From assembly GCF_964199755.1 (NCBI RefSeq), contig NC_133901.1, positions 50,441,324 to 50,505,323 on the forward strand: a stretch of 64,000 nucleotides of DNA, in the 5' to 3' direction. Shown piece by piece: positions 25,101 to 36,110 of the stretch. The notes under the pieces were generated by a model. The model was not told the origin of the DNA and ran no database searches. It saw only the letters and a list, made by a program, of their open reading frames with translations. This DNA is from Larus michahellis (Eukaryota; Chordata; Aves; Charadriiformes; Laridae). Positions within the stretch are counted from its first letter, which is position 1, and the number at the start of each line of letters is the position of its first letter. A program made the translations under genes and the position numbers.

Positions 25101-28054
25101 CTCTTTTTGGAAGAAGAATGAGCTTTTATTTGAGTAATAAAGCCATCTTCTTCAGGAGTCATTGCAGACTAGTACCTGCTGCAGCTGGTAAGCATGTGAC
25201 CTAATATTACTTGCCAGTATCCAAAGACATCCAGTATAAACATTTTCTTCAGTTGACTTAGAGTATTTTCAAGAAAGCTTCTAATACACCTATAATTTTA
25301 AAAAGACACGATTAATCATGTGAAAATTTCTGCTCTTTTGTGGTTATATTCAGGAAGTAGCATTTTTAGAGAGTAAAAGTAAGCATAAAGGGAGATAATT
25401 TAAGACTTGGTACATGACATGCATCCAGTTACATACAGTAAGTAACTAAAAATAGGGAGATTGATTTTTATATTTTTTTTTCATTTTTTCCCCCCTATGT
25501 TATCTCTGTTTAAGTAGTTTTAGGTGCAAGTTAAAGCTGCCAGTGAGGAAAACAGTAACAGGTTATTGTTGGTGTTTAGCAACATAGACAGATATAATGT
25601 GAAGGTTTGGCTTGGATTTAATTTTTTGTGACCTGTACTTAAGTTTTGATTTGATACCAACTGCATAATAAGTGCAGAAGAGTCTCAGTTGTAAAATCAG
25701 TTATTTAGACTTGTTGGTCTGATTCAATCTTTCTGTTGTGTGCCATAAGCTACGAACATGTCAACTTCTGAATGTTTGCTCTTCAGCATGCTTTAGTTGA
25801 GGGCTTTAATGCATACCTGGAGGGGCTGGCAGAAGCAATTAAAACCTCTAGCTGCCCAAAGCCCCCTTCTCTGCTGAAGGTTTTTATCCCCACAACAGAA
25901 GCAGCTGATAGGATGGCTCTCTGGCACGTTTCTTCAAGTTAGTCACTGGGCTCAAGTCTGTGATGGTTTGTTCATGCCATTCAGCCATCCCTGCATTGAA
26001 GTAGGTACCCCCGAATAGAGGGAAACGGTTTAGCACTGGTTAATTCTTCGGCTGCAACAGGTGAATTTGTTGATAGTCTGGAATTAGAGCTTTCAGTAAA
26101 GCCTGCTAGAAAATAGGAAGGAAGGATCAGCAGTACCCTTCTTTATTTTGTGGCTTGTGTAGCATGGCAGTTCCAATACTGACTGGCCTGCCATCGTTCT
26201 GTGGATTCAGTTTGTGAACCAAACCGTAAGCCATTGTGTTTGTTTTGGGTTTTTCTCCTTGATATATTTCCAGTCAAATGACCCTCCTGAGCAGCCCACT
26301 GCTGCAGTAAGAGCCTTACTGGATTGATGCAGTTTTTATGTGTATTTCGTTTTCACATACAGATGCATGTTTTTGTTCCAGTGACTCATTCCTGTCCTTG
26401 GATCAACACCATCTTTGCTTGATTCAACCCAACTCTGTGTTTACTCTCATTTTATGTTCTTTTCTCCTTTCTCATTTTATAAAAGGAAGCACCAAATACG
26501 AGGAAAATGCCAGTGGACACCAGCCACCGTTCTTCCAGCTCCACTTCCTTTCCTTTCCCCCATGATCCTCCTGTGTTTCCCTTTGATCCCCAGCACAACC
26601 CAAACCAGGTGCAGCACCTACCCCATGATGTACTGATGCCCAGCATGGTGGGCAAGGCACGTAAACCGTCAGGTAATCACAGGACTTTTCATCCTCCTTC
26701 ATGATCAGAAATATCGCTGAAATACAACTCTTCAGATCTTGTCTTTCATAATGATGTTTCACCATCTGCCTGAATTCCTCCAGAAATCTGGAAGGATGAA
26801 TCACGTTCTCTTTCTTCTTCTCTGCCCTTTTGAGTTGTTCTGTGATTCTGTGTTAAGTGGACATAACAAAAGGGAATAATCTTCATGGAAACATTACGAT
26901 GACTTTATATAAAATCATATTCACGTTTTTGTGAGGTACTTTCTTTAGTGTAAAAGTAGCAGTAAGACCCAACACCTTGTTGTCATGTATGAGAGTACTT
27001 CCACAAGCTACTCATTCCAGCAAATCATACATGTAATTGTGCCAATAGAAATAACTAATTCCTGCATGAGAGTTGTTTTCCTTGTGACAGCCATCAAAAC
27101 CAGTTTGATCTACTAGCCTTGAAATACTTTGGGCTCCTACTTGATGACACAAGGGCTATTAAAGAAATCGGAAGTATGTGACAGCAGCTGTGGTAGGATA
27201 AGGAGGAAATGCAGTGAGGAAAGTGAATGCTAGAAAGGGTGCAGCTAGCTTTTATTCAGAATTGCATGTCAACCAGTAAGTGGATGTACTGGTGATCTCA
27301 TTTTTCTTCTGTCGCTTGTTGGCCACAGCTGAAAGTTCTGAGAGGATGAAACAAAAAATATAACTAAGCAAACCCTTTTTTATTTCCCCCCTCAGGAGAT
27401 CAGAAGAACATCATCCAGAAACTTTTGGTTGTGCCTGACAGGGGTGAAGCTTTCCAAGGTGGAGACTACCCAGGTGTGGCACTGAGCTATGGGAGTCTCC
27501 CTTGTGCACCCAAAGGCACCCTCTCCCAGGGGCAAAAGCCTCTTGTTAATCCACATTTAGGAGGTGGAGCATCAAGTGTCTCTGGCCATTGGCTGAACAT
27601 CAGCTACCCTGCTAGGCAAACAGCCACATTACCAGATAAACGAACAACACTCTGGGGTAAACATGCTGGCCAGCCAGGCAAGAGTTTACAGGAAGGCTTC
27701 CTCCAGCAGCCTTCACAACGTCAAATGCATGAATCTTATGCCATCGGTTGCAGGCTACCAGCCAGCAAAGACTACAGCACTTTAAGAATACCACATGAGC
27801 CTTCTTGGGATCCCGGTGCCTCTCAAGGTTGTCCTGTGCCCCCTTCTTGCGTTAAGGCCCCGGGTCCAAGGAGAGTTGACATGCCCCCAGAAGAAGACTG
27901 GCGACAGAACAGCTACACCCCTCAGCCTGTCAGAAGGCGAATGCTGCCAATGCATGGGATGGATGGGACTTTTTCTTCCGCTTCAGAGGCACACAGAAAT
28001 ATGCTGGCTCGAGCAGCAGCAGCTACTGGCACCATGCAAAATAATGGCTGGTGA
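1031..28054 (+). CDS. USP54: USP54, ubiquitin specific peptidase 54 (5'-truncated by window; 14 coding exons)
   Basis: Joined exons: 1031-1199, 4117-4287, 8339-8470, 8757-9137, 10628-10862, 11757-11896, 12990-13163, 16115-16234, 17363-17555, 19766-21222, 23589-23707, 24811-24951, 26486-26672, 27396-28054. They total 4278 nt, all in phase, giving 1425 codons and a TGA. The first exon carries the end of the USP protease fold ([20 protein letters not shown]), nearly identical to human USP54; the catalytic Cys and His exons lie upstream of the window. The rest is a long, Ser/Pro-rich, mostly disordered tail with two conserved helical islands: a charged helix ([13 protein letters not shown]) and an alpha-helical module resembling an MIT/TPR-like bundle (exons 8-9). 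Human USP54 is about 1.7 thousand residues, so roughly 300 residues are missing at the N-terminus. USP53 and USP54 were long listed as inactive; recent work reports K63-linked ubiquitin chain cleavage. The C-terminus ends in Trp, as in human. Identity is secure; some small alternative exons may have been missed. Confidence 0.95.
2484..2496. repeat. (TA)n microsatellite
   Basis: A short run of alternating A and T in a USP54 intron. Confidence 0.7.
4117..4287 (+). CDS. USP54: USP54 exon
   Basis: The acceptor is TTCCCTAG and the donor ACACAG|GTAGC, both phase 1. It encodes a Ser-rich segment with motifs [11 protein letters not shown] and [18 protein letters not shown], matching human USP54 just after the protease domain. 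The Ser/Thr/Asp content suggests a phosphorylated, disordered linker (inference). Confidence 0.94.
8339..8470 (+). CDS. USP54: USP54 exon (followed by GC donor)
   Basis: The acceptor is TCCTTACAG. It encodes [11 protein letters not shown] and a basic stretch ending SSGYHSEG. The downstream splice site is AAG|GCAAG rather than GT; phase 1 joining to the next exon restores [12 protein letters not shown] as in human. A weak in-frame GT six bases upstream would delete two residues that human keeps, so the GC donor is preferred. Confidence 0.92.
8471..8756 (+). other. Short GC-AG intron of USP54
   Basis: A 286-base intron with donor AAG|GCAAGA and acceptor CTGCAG. Its length is 3n+1, so retention shifts the frame. 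GC-AG introns are a minor class spliced by the major spliceosome, and their donors usually have an otherwise strong consensus, as here. Confidence 0.88.
8757..9137 (+). CDS. USP54: USP54 exon
   Basis: The acceptor is AACTGCAG and the donor GCAG|GTGAG; 127 codons in phase 1-1. Conserved motifs are [34 protein letters not shown] and [20 protein letters not shown]. The highly conserved [17 protein letters not shown] core and the [14 protein letters not shown] end suggest a short linear binding or phosphorylation motif in an otherwise disordered tail (inference). Confidence 0.95.
10628..10862 (+). CDS. USP54: USP54 exon
   Basis: The acceptor is CTTGACAG; the donor CACAG|GTAGA changes phase from 1 to 2. 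The first half diverges from human, while [18 protein letters not shown] and the following NSPVSLD are nearly invariant. The conserved block looks like a linear motif; its function is not known to me. Confidence 0.93.
11757..11896 (+). CDS. USP54: USP54 exon (GAG-type acceptor)
   Basis: It encodes [20 protein letters not shown], matching human USP54. The acceptor reads CTTCTTGGAG|GG, with G at -3 instead of C/T, but it is the only site keeping phase 2 and the human-like RD junction. The upstream ATTAG at 11720 would hit an in-frame TGA. The donor is AATG|GTAAG, phase 1. Confidence 0.9.
12990..13163 (+). CDS. USP54: USP54 exon, charged helix
   Basis: The acceptor is TTTTGAAG and the donor CAGG|GTAAC, phase 1-1, 58 codons. 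[20 protein letters not shown] followed by [10 protein letters not shown] predicts a long, charged single helix or short coiled coil. It ends in [12 protein letters not shown], identical to human. Confidence 0.95.
13783..13859 (+). other. USP54: Possible alternative terminal exon of USP54
   Basis: A pyrimidine tract and TTTCTGGCAG precede this segment. Joined in phase 1 to the exon ending at 13163, it reads on as [19 protein letters not shown] plus a few residues to a TAG at 13857. The resulting isoform would stop right after the charged helix and lose the helical module and the whole disordered tail. This is inferred from splice signal and frame only; no human counterpart is known to me. Confidence 0.3.
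16115..16234 (+). CDS. USP54: USP54 exon, first part of helical module
   Basis: The acceptor is CCATTGCAG and the donor ATAT|GTAAG. It encodes [20 protein letters not shown] and [10 protein letters not shown]. The alternating pattern with a KGD turn between helices resembles the first two helices of MIT or TPR-like bundles (inference from pattern; no profile search). Confidence 0.94.
17363..17555 (+). CDS. USP54: USP54 exon, end of helical module and Pro/Gln linker
   Basis: The acceptor is GCATTTTAG and the donor ACAAG|GTAGT; phase 1 to 2. It encodes [10 protein letters not shown], then [20 protein letters not shown], which completes the helical module. A Gln/Pro-rich low-complexity stretch follows, ending AQSTR. 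Confidence 0.94.
17556..19765 (+). other. USP54 intron
   Basis: An intron between phase-2 exon ends. A C/T-rich stretch lies at about 18020-18400, with no recognisable element. The rest is AT-rich, with nothing further identified. Confidence 0.55.
19766..21222 (+). CDS. USP54: USP54 large exon (disordered region)
   Basis: The acceptor is TGTGTTTTAG and the donor TCAG|GTAAG; 1457 nt open throughout, phase 2 to 1. It starts [14 protein letters not shown] and ends near [18 protein letters not shown], both matching human. Between them are conserved islands such as [22 protein letters not shown] text and [15 protein letters not shown], separated by fast-evolving Ser/Pro/Gln sequence. No known domain is seen. 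The human gene has one comparably large exon here. Confidence 0.95.
22084..22097. repeat. (GT)n microsatellite
   Basis: Seven GT units within a USP54 intron, flanked by AT-rich sequence. Confidence 0.8.
23589..23707 (+). CDS. USP54: USP54 exon
   Basis: The acceptor is CCTTCCCAG and the donor CCAAG|GTGAC, phase 1 to 0. It encodes [16 protein letters not shown], similar to the human LSKTSTAEME segment. Weakly conserved otherwise. Confidence 0.88.
24811..24951 (+). CDS. USP54: USP54 exon
   Basis: The acceptor is TGTCTGCAG and the donor GTTTT|GTAAG, phase 0-0, 47 codons. It encodes [20 protein letters not shown] and VSSHSF, very close to the human YSAENLRRISRSLSGTVVS motif. Confidence 0.94.
26486..26672 (+). 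CDS. USP54: USP54 exon
   Basis: A pyrimidine-rich tract precedes ATAAAAG; the donor is GTCAG|GTAAT, phase 0 to 1. It encodes a Ser/Pro/Phe-rich stretch, then [17 protein letters not shown], matching human PDVLMPTMAGEPNR at the same place. Confidence 0.9.
27396..28054 (+). CDS. USP54: USP54 last coding exon
   Basis: The acceptor TTTCCCCCCTCAG leads into 219 codons including the TGA at 28052-28054. It carries [18 protein letters not shown], nearly identical to the human C-terminal motif, and ends in NNGW where human ends in HSQW. Confidence 0.94.
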
Positions 28055-28990
28055 GATCCCATACACTCCATGAGCCCTAATAAACCGCTCTGTGAACAGA
28101 CTGTAGCTGTTGCCAGAGCATGGATTACATGGAGACAGCAAACTCTTTCAGTCAGTATCTGTGCCAGTTTTGTCTTAAAATGTAGCTATACAGTACGTGG
28201 AAACTAATTGCACTGTATTTCATTTCTGACACTACTGAACTGCTGTCTGGATGGAGAATCTTAGCTATTCTAGTCCTGGCCTCTCCTAGCAAAAAAGTGC
28301 TATAGGAATGGTAAGCTTCAGGGGCATTGGTTTACGGGTAAGTTCAGAAGTATGCGCATGTTTTGAAGGAAGATGGCCGCTAACAAAAGGACATTTTTAA
28401 GGACTGTTTTTCATGAAATGTAGCTTTGGTAAATTCTTCACATAAAAAACTCAATCCTTTTGTTTTCCTCTCCTTCCTCTCTCCTGTTCCTTCCTAAGGG
28501 ACACAAAAAACTGACCCACCTTCCAGGTTCCAGTAAATCTGCACTTGGCAGGCTGGCAGTTAGTAAAGCAAACGCAGTTTTCAGTATGCTGAGATCTCGG
28601 GCAGAGATAGCAGCTGTAGTTGCTGCTGAGGAAGTGGCAGGGAGACATTGTTCATTAGTAAATCAGAATTTTCCCCACTTCCTTAAGGCAAACTAACAAT
28701 GCTTCAGACAGAAAAGACTGTTAATGCTGCACGCTTAATTACACCAATGTATACACAGAATAAGTTTAACTATTTTAGTGTCAAACATACTTGCTTTTGT
28801 AAGTATTTTTCAAATAAATCTATGAAAATAGTTCTATTTACCTGTCTGTGTATGAGCTTTCTTTGCTATTTGGCTTTACTTATTAGTTGGCCTGAAACTG
28901 CCAATTTATTGTCTTGTGCAGTAACAAACATGAGTAAATTGTTTATTCTAGTTCATTAACAAAGTTTATGTAATAAATATATATAGATAT
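28055..28990 (+). other. USP54: USP54 3'UTR (approximate end)
   Basis: This is noncoding sequence after the USP54 stop. AATAAA hexamers are at 28079-28084, 28813-28818 and 28972-28977. The one at 28813 has a GU-rich element (TGTCTGTGTATG) about 30 bases downstream, and the one at 28972 is followed by a T/G-rich stretch, so cleavage near 28835 or 28995 is likely. The hexamer 25 bases after the stop would give a very short UTR. The true end needs RNA data. Confidence 0.6.
28813..28818 (+). terminator. USP54: AATAAA polyadenylation signal of USP54
   Basis: A canonical hexamer with a downstream GU-rich element. It is the best-placed candidate in the USP54 3'UTR; a second canonical hexamer at 28972 may serve a longer form. 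Confidence 0.5.
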
Positions 28991-29369
28991 AGTTAGATTG
29001 GAGGAGATGTCTAATTTTGTCCCTGGATTTTATGTGTTTCATCACTACTCCGTGCTTAACTTTCCTCTCATAATGGACAGTAATTAAGTGTCCTTTGAAA
29101 AGTATTTTGAGACTTCTTTGTTGGAGCGAAAACTGCAGAATCTGTGCAAGATGTGTATGCAGATAGGAGACTTACACAAGAAAAAGTCATTAGAAATGAC
29201 TGGTGTAGTGAGAAGTGTGATTTTAATGAGTCGCACTCCTGCTCTTACAAATCCTTTCAGGTGTGGTGTTTATGAATTGTTTAAAAACGTGGAGGGTTCT
29301 GTGAGATGCTGAGAGTGGGGAGCTGCAGCGGCGGTGGCTCTGGCCCGGGCAGGCAGTGGAAGGTCTTGG

Positions 29370-29384
29370 CTGCCCTCTAGCGCC
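29370..29384 (-). promoter_or_regulatory. CTCF-like binding motif
   Basis: On the minus strand the sequence reads GCGCTAGAGGGCAG. It matches the CTCF core CCRSYAGRKGGCRS at all but the first position. It sits in a locally GC-rich patch just behind the USP54 3'UTR, a plausible boundary position between the two genes. Motif match only; no occupancy evidence. Confidence 0.5.
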
Positions 29385-32300
29385 TGGTACTCCTGGCTAA
29401 TCTGCTCTCCCTGTTGCTCTAGGTGAGGGTCTTCGTTTTAATTTAATGTTTTGCACCTCAGTGCCTGATGGAATTTCATCAGTTTTTGCTGTTTAGTCTG
29501 AGATTGAGTCTCATGCATTTTAATAAATGTCATTTCTCAGTTTCTTGTTTCTAAATAATTGCTATTGTGTCTGTTATTGTTACAGTCTCCTGTAACTCCA
29601 TCATTCTAAATTGCGTTTTACATCTGGGATTATGTTGCACACTCTTTTGCACTTAACTTTCCCCACTAGGTGTGGTTACTGGAACAAAGCCCCTCTTCTT
29701 CCACTCCTCCACATCCCAAAGAAGCCCTACTGACTTTTGACTTTTCACATAATGGTTTTGCCAATTTAATAACATGAAACTTTCAATAGTACTATTTTTT
29801 TTACTAATTTTCTAAATAAAAAGCAACAGAGTATTATTTAAGGTTTCCCAACAGATATGGAACTGTTAGTCTCTCTTGCTGCACGTGGACATGCCGTAGC
29901 CAACTGCTAATTTTCTTGCTGTAGAAATTACAATTTTAGGAAGTGACTGCAATGCAGAGGTGGATATTTGAACAGAAACATCCCTGGTGTAGTTTCTCAC
30001 TCTCTTGTTGGTAGAACAATACTATTGGAGTAAAGGGAATCTGGGAAGCAGCAGTCCCTTTTTGTTTTCAGCTTTTTGTTACCTTCAGGAGTTGGAAAAA
30101 GTTCCAGTAGCCCCAGGATGCAACTGAGGACATGGATAAGTATTTGACACTTTGCTCGACTACAGCTCTAAAAAATTCAGGTGGCAGAGTGAGGCTTAAG
30201 TAGTCTTGAACTCAATTATCTAAAAAAAATAATCTGCCAAAATAAAATACAAAGTCACCTCCTCAAGAATCAATATGAAGTATGAAACACTTTCAAATAA
30301 AGAAAATATGCATGCTTAGATTTATTTTTTTTTTTTTAAATCCTACCTACTGGGAAGGAGGAAGTACACTCCCATAAAGCTCTGCAGAATAATCCTGCAT
30401 TGGTGCAATTTACTTAATCATTGGTGGTATCCAGTTTTTCTTTATAAAGGGAACAGCTTTTATTTCGTCATCATAGTTCTGTCTACCAGGTTTCAAAACC
30501 AATTTGTAAATGTCCTGTGTATGTTAATTACTTACTATGAAATTAACTCAGAGGCCTGAAAAGGTGGAACGTAACCTCTGAAATACCTCCATACCAAGCA
30601 GTGTGTTAGGATTTCAGAATAGAAACAAACTGAAGTAGATTCAGCAATATATTTAACATGGGAGAAAACGTGAAGCTGAAAAAACTCTTCTGCTTCATCT
30701 GTAGTGTGTGCCTACCAGTCTTAGTGAAGTTAGCAAGTTAATTTTTACCTTGTAATTAATTTGACTAGCTCCTAACTTGCAAGTCTCTTTGATGGGATTT
30801 ATATTGGCTATTTAAACCCTAGAAAAATCAATTATGTATTAGTTTAATAGCTCACTAAAGTTCACTGTTGCCTATAAGAAGGGTGAGGAGGGAGCTTCCT
30901 CGAGGAATTCAGCAGCTATTTTGGAACAGTCTTTTGTCTTTAGAGTTTATAAAATTTGTAAGCTTTGATGCAACATAACCAGGACTTTCTTTGTAAAATA
31001 TCTGTCACTGGCTGCAGAGCAGGTTAATGGATGGCATTAAGTGAAATGAAACCCCCACAACTCAAATTTACCTTTTAAAAATAATTTAATTTTGGTTCTC
31101 CTAAAAATAAAATTCTTACACCCTATATTTATATGATCTCTCATAATAATTTGTGATGTGTTTAGACCCAGCTGTGTCAGGGGCAAAAAAGAGCAATAAT
31201 ACAATGAAGAGTAACTTGGTGTTCTAGAAGTCGCAAATTTGTGTAAACATAATCCCTCTCTATATGGAAAAGGAACTACCTAGCACAGTTCCTTTTCTTG
31301 AAGGCAGCAGAGCTTGTGCACGCTGTTTATGGAAATCGTACTCGGACCTGCTGAGCAGCAGATTGTTCAAATGGAGTGTGTGCGGGAGTGTACAGCACTA
31401 GCGAGTTAACCAAAATGCACTCAGCTTTAGAGAAGTGAGCTACAAAAGTGCAAGGTAAGTGCCTCGTCCTCCCTAAAAAAAGGCTGCTGCACCCATGTTA
31501 AAATGTGGGGAATTTGGGAAAAGGGAAGGAACCATCTTACTGATATTTCCCATGATTGCTAACATTGCTGAAATTGGCTTACCAGTGACGGTTGCGGTAG
31601 GATGTATGAGGTGTGGGCAGGATTCCGGATAACTGGCAGTCCTGCAGGTTCTGCATCTCATGTCATCTGGGGAGAGGGCCAGGGCAGGGATGTGGGGAGA
31701 AGAGAAGAGGGAAAGCAAGAGGGTGGATTGGAATAGGAAGGAGAGGATGGATAGGTGAAGACGACAAATTGAAGGAAAATGTGTGCATTACATGTCTTCA
31801 CTCAAATGTGTCCCTGTTTCCAGAGAACATGCAGTAATTGGTCTGTCTGAATTTTCTTTCCTTCTTTTAATGGATAGATTCCTGTGCAGAGAGGGCCCTT
31901 GGCACCGGTCTGCCTCTGGAGCTTTTGAGAAGGGAAGATTGACTGATGCAGACAGTAGGCAATGTTCTTTATAGGAATCTCTAATAATGTTCATGCCATG
32001 GTAAATGGAACTGTGCAGAAACACTTACATACCACTGCTATATGTATAAATAGACAGACGTTCGGCAAACAGCGTAGGTTAAGTTAGTGTTTATGCCAGC
32101 TGGGGCAAAGATAAAAATGCGCTTGTGTTTTATGAATACCTCACTTAAGTTAGATGCATTCTGGAGGCTCCTACCACTGTGCTGTCTTCGGTTTAGCACT
32201 ATGGGTGGCAAAAAGCAAATGTGAGATTTTCATCCATCTGTGCTTGCCGCTTCTAGCATTTTATCACTGCATAGTCCGGAACCTTTTCAAGCCTACTTGG

Positions 32301-33139
32301 ATATCTGTATATCTATGTAGCTCCTTTTATGCTAGTTTTTCCACCGTCACTAACTATCACTGATCACCTTTAAAGCCTCAGAAAATGTTTTAGAAAAAGC
32401 ATGCTCAATTAATTATATTTTTTTTATCCTCTTGCACTACTGCTGAAATTCTTTTCTATCTGCATCGTTCTTCTAGTTCATTGAAGGATTTTTTTTTTTA
32501 TCCTTCAAACCACCAAAAAATATAACTTGGAAATGTTTTTAAGCTTGCTGTTTGATTAATAGAAAAATGCTAATTAAGACGAGCTATATAGTCACCTCTG
32601 AACACTGAATACGTTTGCTAGAATATTTATGGAAGCAGATGCAAATGAACGAGTTCAGATGAAGAAACCTAAACTTCCTTATTGGCATCAATAGCATTGT
32701 TTTAGTATTCATTCTTGAGTGAGTAAGCACTGAATAGACTCGTGAATAGGAAGATCCAAGTGACTATTTGTAAACTAACTTACATTAGATTTATTGAAGG
32801 AGGGTTATCTTGAGTTTGGGATGGCCCAGTCCCAGGTGATTCACCAGTGAATCATAGGCTTGAGAAGCTTTATGTGTGTATATATCACTAATAAAAACTA
32901 TTTTAAATACAAGTGCATGAGAAAAGTGAGTACAATGAAGCTGTACTTTAGTAATAAATCTAAGAATCATTTCATATTATTAAATTCTAGCTTAACTTTT
33001 TTACTAATCAGGCAAAGTGATTTTGATGGCAGCCTAGGGTTATCTATCATTCCAGGGTTTTTATTCAAAATTTATAGCAGTTAATTGCTACGTGACTGTC
33101 AATTGAGGGAGTTCCAAACATAGAGCTCCTGCTAATTAG

Positions 33140-33161
33140 AAAAAAAAAAATAAAAAAAAAA
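33140..33161. repeat. A-rich low-complexity run
   Basis: Two ten-base A runs separated by a single T in the intergenic region. Confidence 0.8.
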
Positions 33162-35944
33162 TCTATTCAAGATTGTCTGAAGTATCTTAGAGCACACTAA
33201 AGCATGAGAATGTTAACGTGCGATGTCAATGTGAAGAGTAAACAGTAGCTGAACACAAATAACTTGCTTTGATTTACAAATCTTGACTTACTAACCTTGA
33301 ATTACTTGGCTGTAATGCTGCACGTAAGGCTAATTTAACTAATGAATGCATATTTCTACCTCTCTTGTCTGATCAGGTGTTGGTTGTGAGAGAGAGATAT
33401 ACGTCTCTCTCATAGCTTATATGCCATTTGAAAAATCTCTAGGTTCTGTTTGCTGTGGAGCTACACGTTTTATTGATTGAAAACCATTTACTTTAAAATT
33501 CCTGTAGCTCCAATACAGCGTACTAAACTTCAGCTTTTTTTAAAGCTTCAGACAGACTTCTTTTTTTTTTTTTTTGTTATATTATACAACAATCAAATGC
33601 AAGTTAACATTATACCATTGTCAGCTAAAAGTTTTTGGAAATCAGGTACGTTTTTTTAAGTATGTTTAAGAAGAAAAAAACTGATTGTTTATGTATTAAT
33701 TGTTCCTAATTGGGTGAAATAATGCATAAATAAATTTTCCCTTTGCTCTGGTAGTTCAGTTAGTTTCTCCAGAGACGAAAAAACTCAGTCGATGTTAAAG
33801 CAATTTCAGCGCTGGAGACTGGTTTTGGTTGACTGCCCGTAGAGGCTTAAAAGAAGCTATTTAATACAGCAGATAGAAGAGTCAGGTGTTATGGCAGCTT
33901 ACTCACCTGAAGAGGGAGAGGAAGGTCTGTACACGAGTCTCAACTGACTTTTCACAATAAACTACTAATTTGAACACAAGGATGTAATTCATATGAAATG
34001 CTGACATAGTACAGACCAGAAAATAAATTTATAACATCTTCTCAAAGTTTTTTTTGTGGGGGAAGCCCACATCTCTCCAGTGGTTTTATAGTTTTTTAGT
34101 TGCATATAGAGTTACTGGGACAAAAAACCTAGTAGAAAAGCTTTTAAATCCTTATGTGTGATTAATTTGGGGTATCCTTTTCTGCATTCATTTAACTGTT
34201 AATTATGGCCTCAAGTTTGCCCAGTTATGAGGGTCACTTTTTGCTCAACCCCTTCTTAATCTATCCAGTCCCAATGGAACAGTTAATTCTTATTAATACT
34301 TAATGGTGTTTGGTCTCAGTAGCTTGATAAAAGGATGCAGAGGGGTAGGTTGGAGGCATAGTTGTACTTCTGCCATCCGGTAACGATGGCCAGATGTGTT
34401 TGTGAGAAGAGTGCATGCTCTCTTCAGAAACTGAGTTGTTGTATCTCTGCCTTTTGTGGGTTTGTTCCCCCCACAGTTTCCTTTAAAATTGCTTAATGGG
34501 ATTTCCCTGATCTGTAGGACATTGTGTTCATGGATCAACATGCTTCATCAAAGTTTAAGGAAAAAAAAAAAAAGTAAAATATCACACTGTTTTACATCAT
34601 AGTTCCTGTTGTAGAGCAACAAGATTGTTTTTTTTTTTAATAAGGTCCTATACGCAGACCTGCTTACCTTAAATACTTTGTCAGTTAAGTCTCTTGCTTG
34701 TGGAGGCTCTGAGAAAACTAGAGAGAACACAAAGGAGGGCAGCAAAAAGCAGAGTGAACTCAATTTTTAGAGTGAGTAGAGGTGACTGGATCATAGTCTA
34801 TTAATATCATCAAGGTAGTAAGATAAATGAAGAGAGGGAATTGCTTGGTCTCAGATGGTAGGAGAAAGAGCAATTGCTTAAGGCTAAGGAAGGAAAAGTT
34901 TGAACTAGATAGTAAGGGCGGGGGAAGGAATGCTTTAAGCAGAGCAAGTGAGCAATGCTTTGAAGAACCTAAGGAAGAGTTTGAGGTACCATCACTCCAG
35001 AAGTGTGAGATTTAAATTAGAGATGTGGCTGATAGGTTTTGGTATGAAAAAAAATCACCTAAAATTCTAGAGTCAGGCTAAGTGGTGCAGGCTGGGTTGC
35101 CTTACCCTGTTTTTTACAGCTGTGATATGATGCAAGGAATGACTGTGGCCTTGACTAGCTTTTTCTGTGTAGTCTGTCCTTCCACAGCCTCTTCGTAGAG
35201 GTTATTGGGAAATGAAGGAAAAGTGTGCAGGAAAGGAGTGTAAAAGGAGAGAACTGTAACAGTCCAGTAATGTGCAATTTATACCAGCAACTATCTGATA
35301 ATTTGGTTTTGGTTTGTGGGTTTTGGGGTTTTTTGTTTGTTTTTTTCTTTTTAAGTCAGTGCAGCTTCTCAATACTGGATGACATTGGCAGCTAGAGTAT
35401 TGCAGTGATGATTTTGTGGTGCTGGAGAAAATGGCTTAAGACTATGCTTTCAGCTTTTCTGAATGATGCCCTCGTGTTATGGGTAGTAAGGTTTGCCATA
35501 AAAAACTGCCTTGGCACAGCAGGGAAATCTCATGTCCTCTTAAAAGAAAGCTTTCAGGTATTCATATTGAAACTCAGTACAGCAATATGTCAAAATGTAT
35601 TTAAAATAAAATGTGGTTTGTTCTGAGACAGTCTCACAGTTTATAGAAACCGTGATACCATTTCTGGCAATTCAGAAAGGTCGGTTTCAAGCAGTCACTA
35701 ATGAGAGTCAATGAAATGGAACAACCTCTTAAAAGTTTTGTCTTCCTCATCTTGTTCTCCTGCTTACAGCACGTCTTCGCCTCTCAGACCTGGTTTATCT
35801 CTGCAAGATTTGCTCTATGCATCTTTCTCTTGGGATCTGGAATATATCTCTCTCTCCTGTGATTCAATTTCCTTCTTAGAGTTTTCAAAAAGTCCTTGTT
35901 GGGTAATTAGATGATTCTGGGACATTGCATTGTGCCAGTTTTAA

Positions 35945-36110
35945 AGATATGTCGCTGCTAGAGTCAGAAGGGACTGTTCCAGTCATCTGACCTTCTACAT
36001 GAGATGGTTACAGAATTCCACATAGTCGGTTTTATGTCTAACTTCTGTCTGAACTTTAATAAACTGCACTTCTTGTCTGAGGTGACAATTTACTAAAACA
36101 TAGTTGCTGC
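35945..36110 (-). mobile_element. Degraded CR1-family LINE 3' end
   Basis: On the + strand it reads AGAGTCAGAAGGGACTG, then CATCTGACCTTCTACATG. This resembles the reverse complement of an old CR1 3' terminus (the common form is AGGCCAGAAGGGACC...CATCTAGTCTGACC). It is diverged, so the element is ancient. Confidence 0.55.

Larger units (their letters stand above)
21223..27395 (+). other. USP54 introns 21223-23588, 23708-24810, 24952-26485, 26673-27395
   Basis: Introns bounded by consistent splice signals. A (GT)n run is at 22084-22097. No gene, RNA or clear transposon was recognised. Confidence 0.55.

Noticed and set aside
28460..28696. Open frame with peptide-like text (SALGRLAVSKANAVFSML) after a CCTTCCTAAG acceptor-like site
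   Set aside because: It lies in the USP54 3'UTR after a well-supported conserved C-terminus. No donor or human counterpart links it to USP54, so chance is more likely.
32400..33700. A/T homopolymer-rich intergenic stretch considered as a matrix-attachment or origin element
   Set aside because: AT-richness alone is not specific, and no defined motif supports it.
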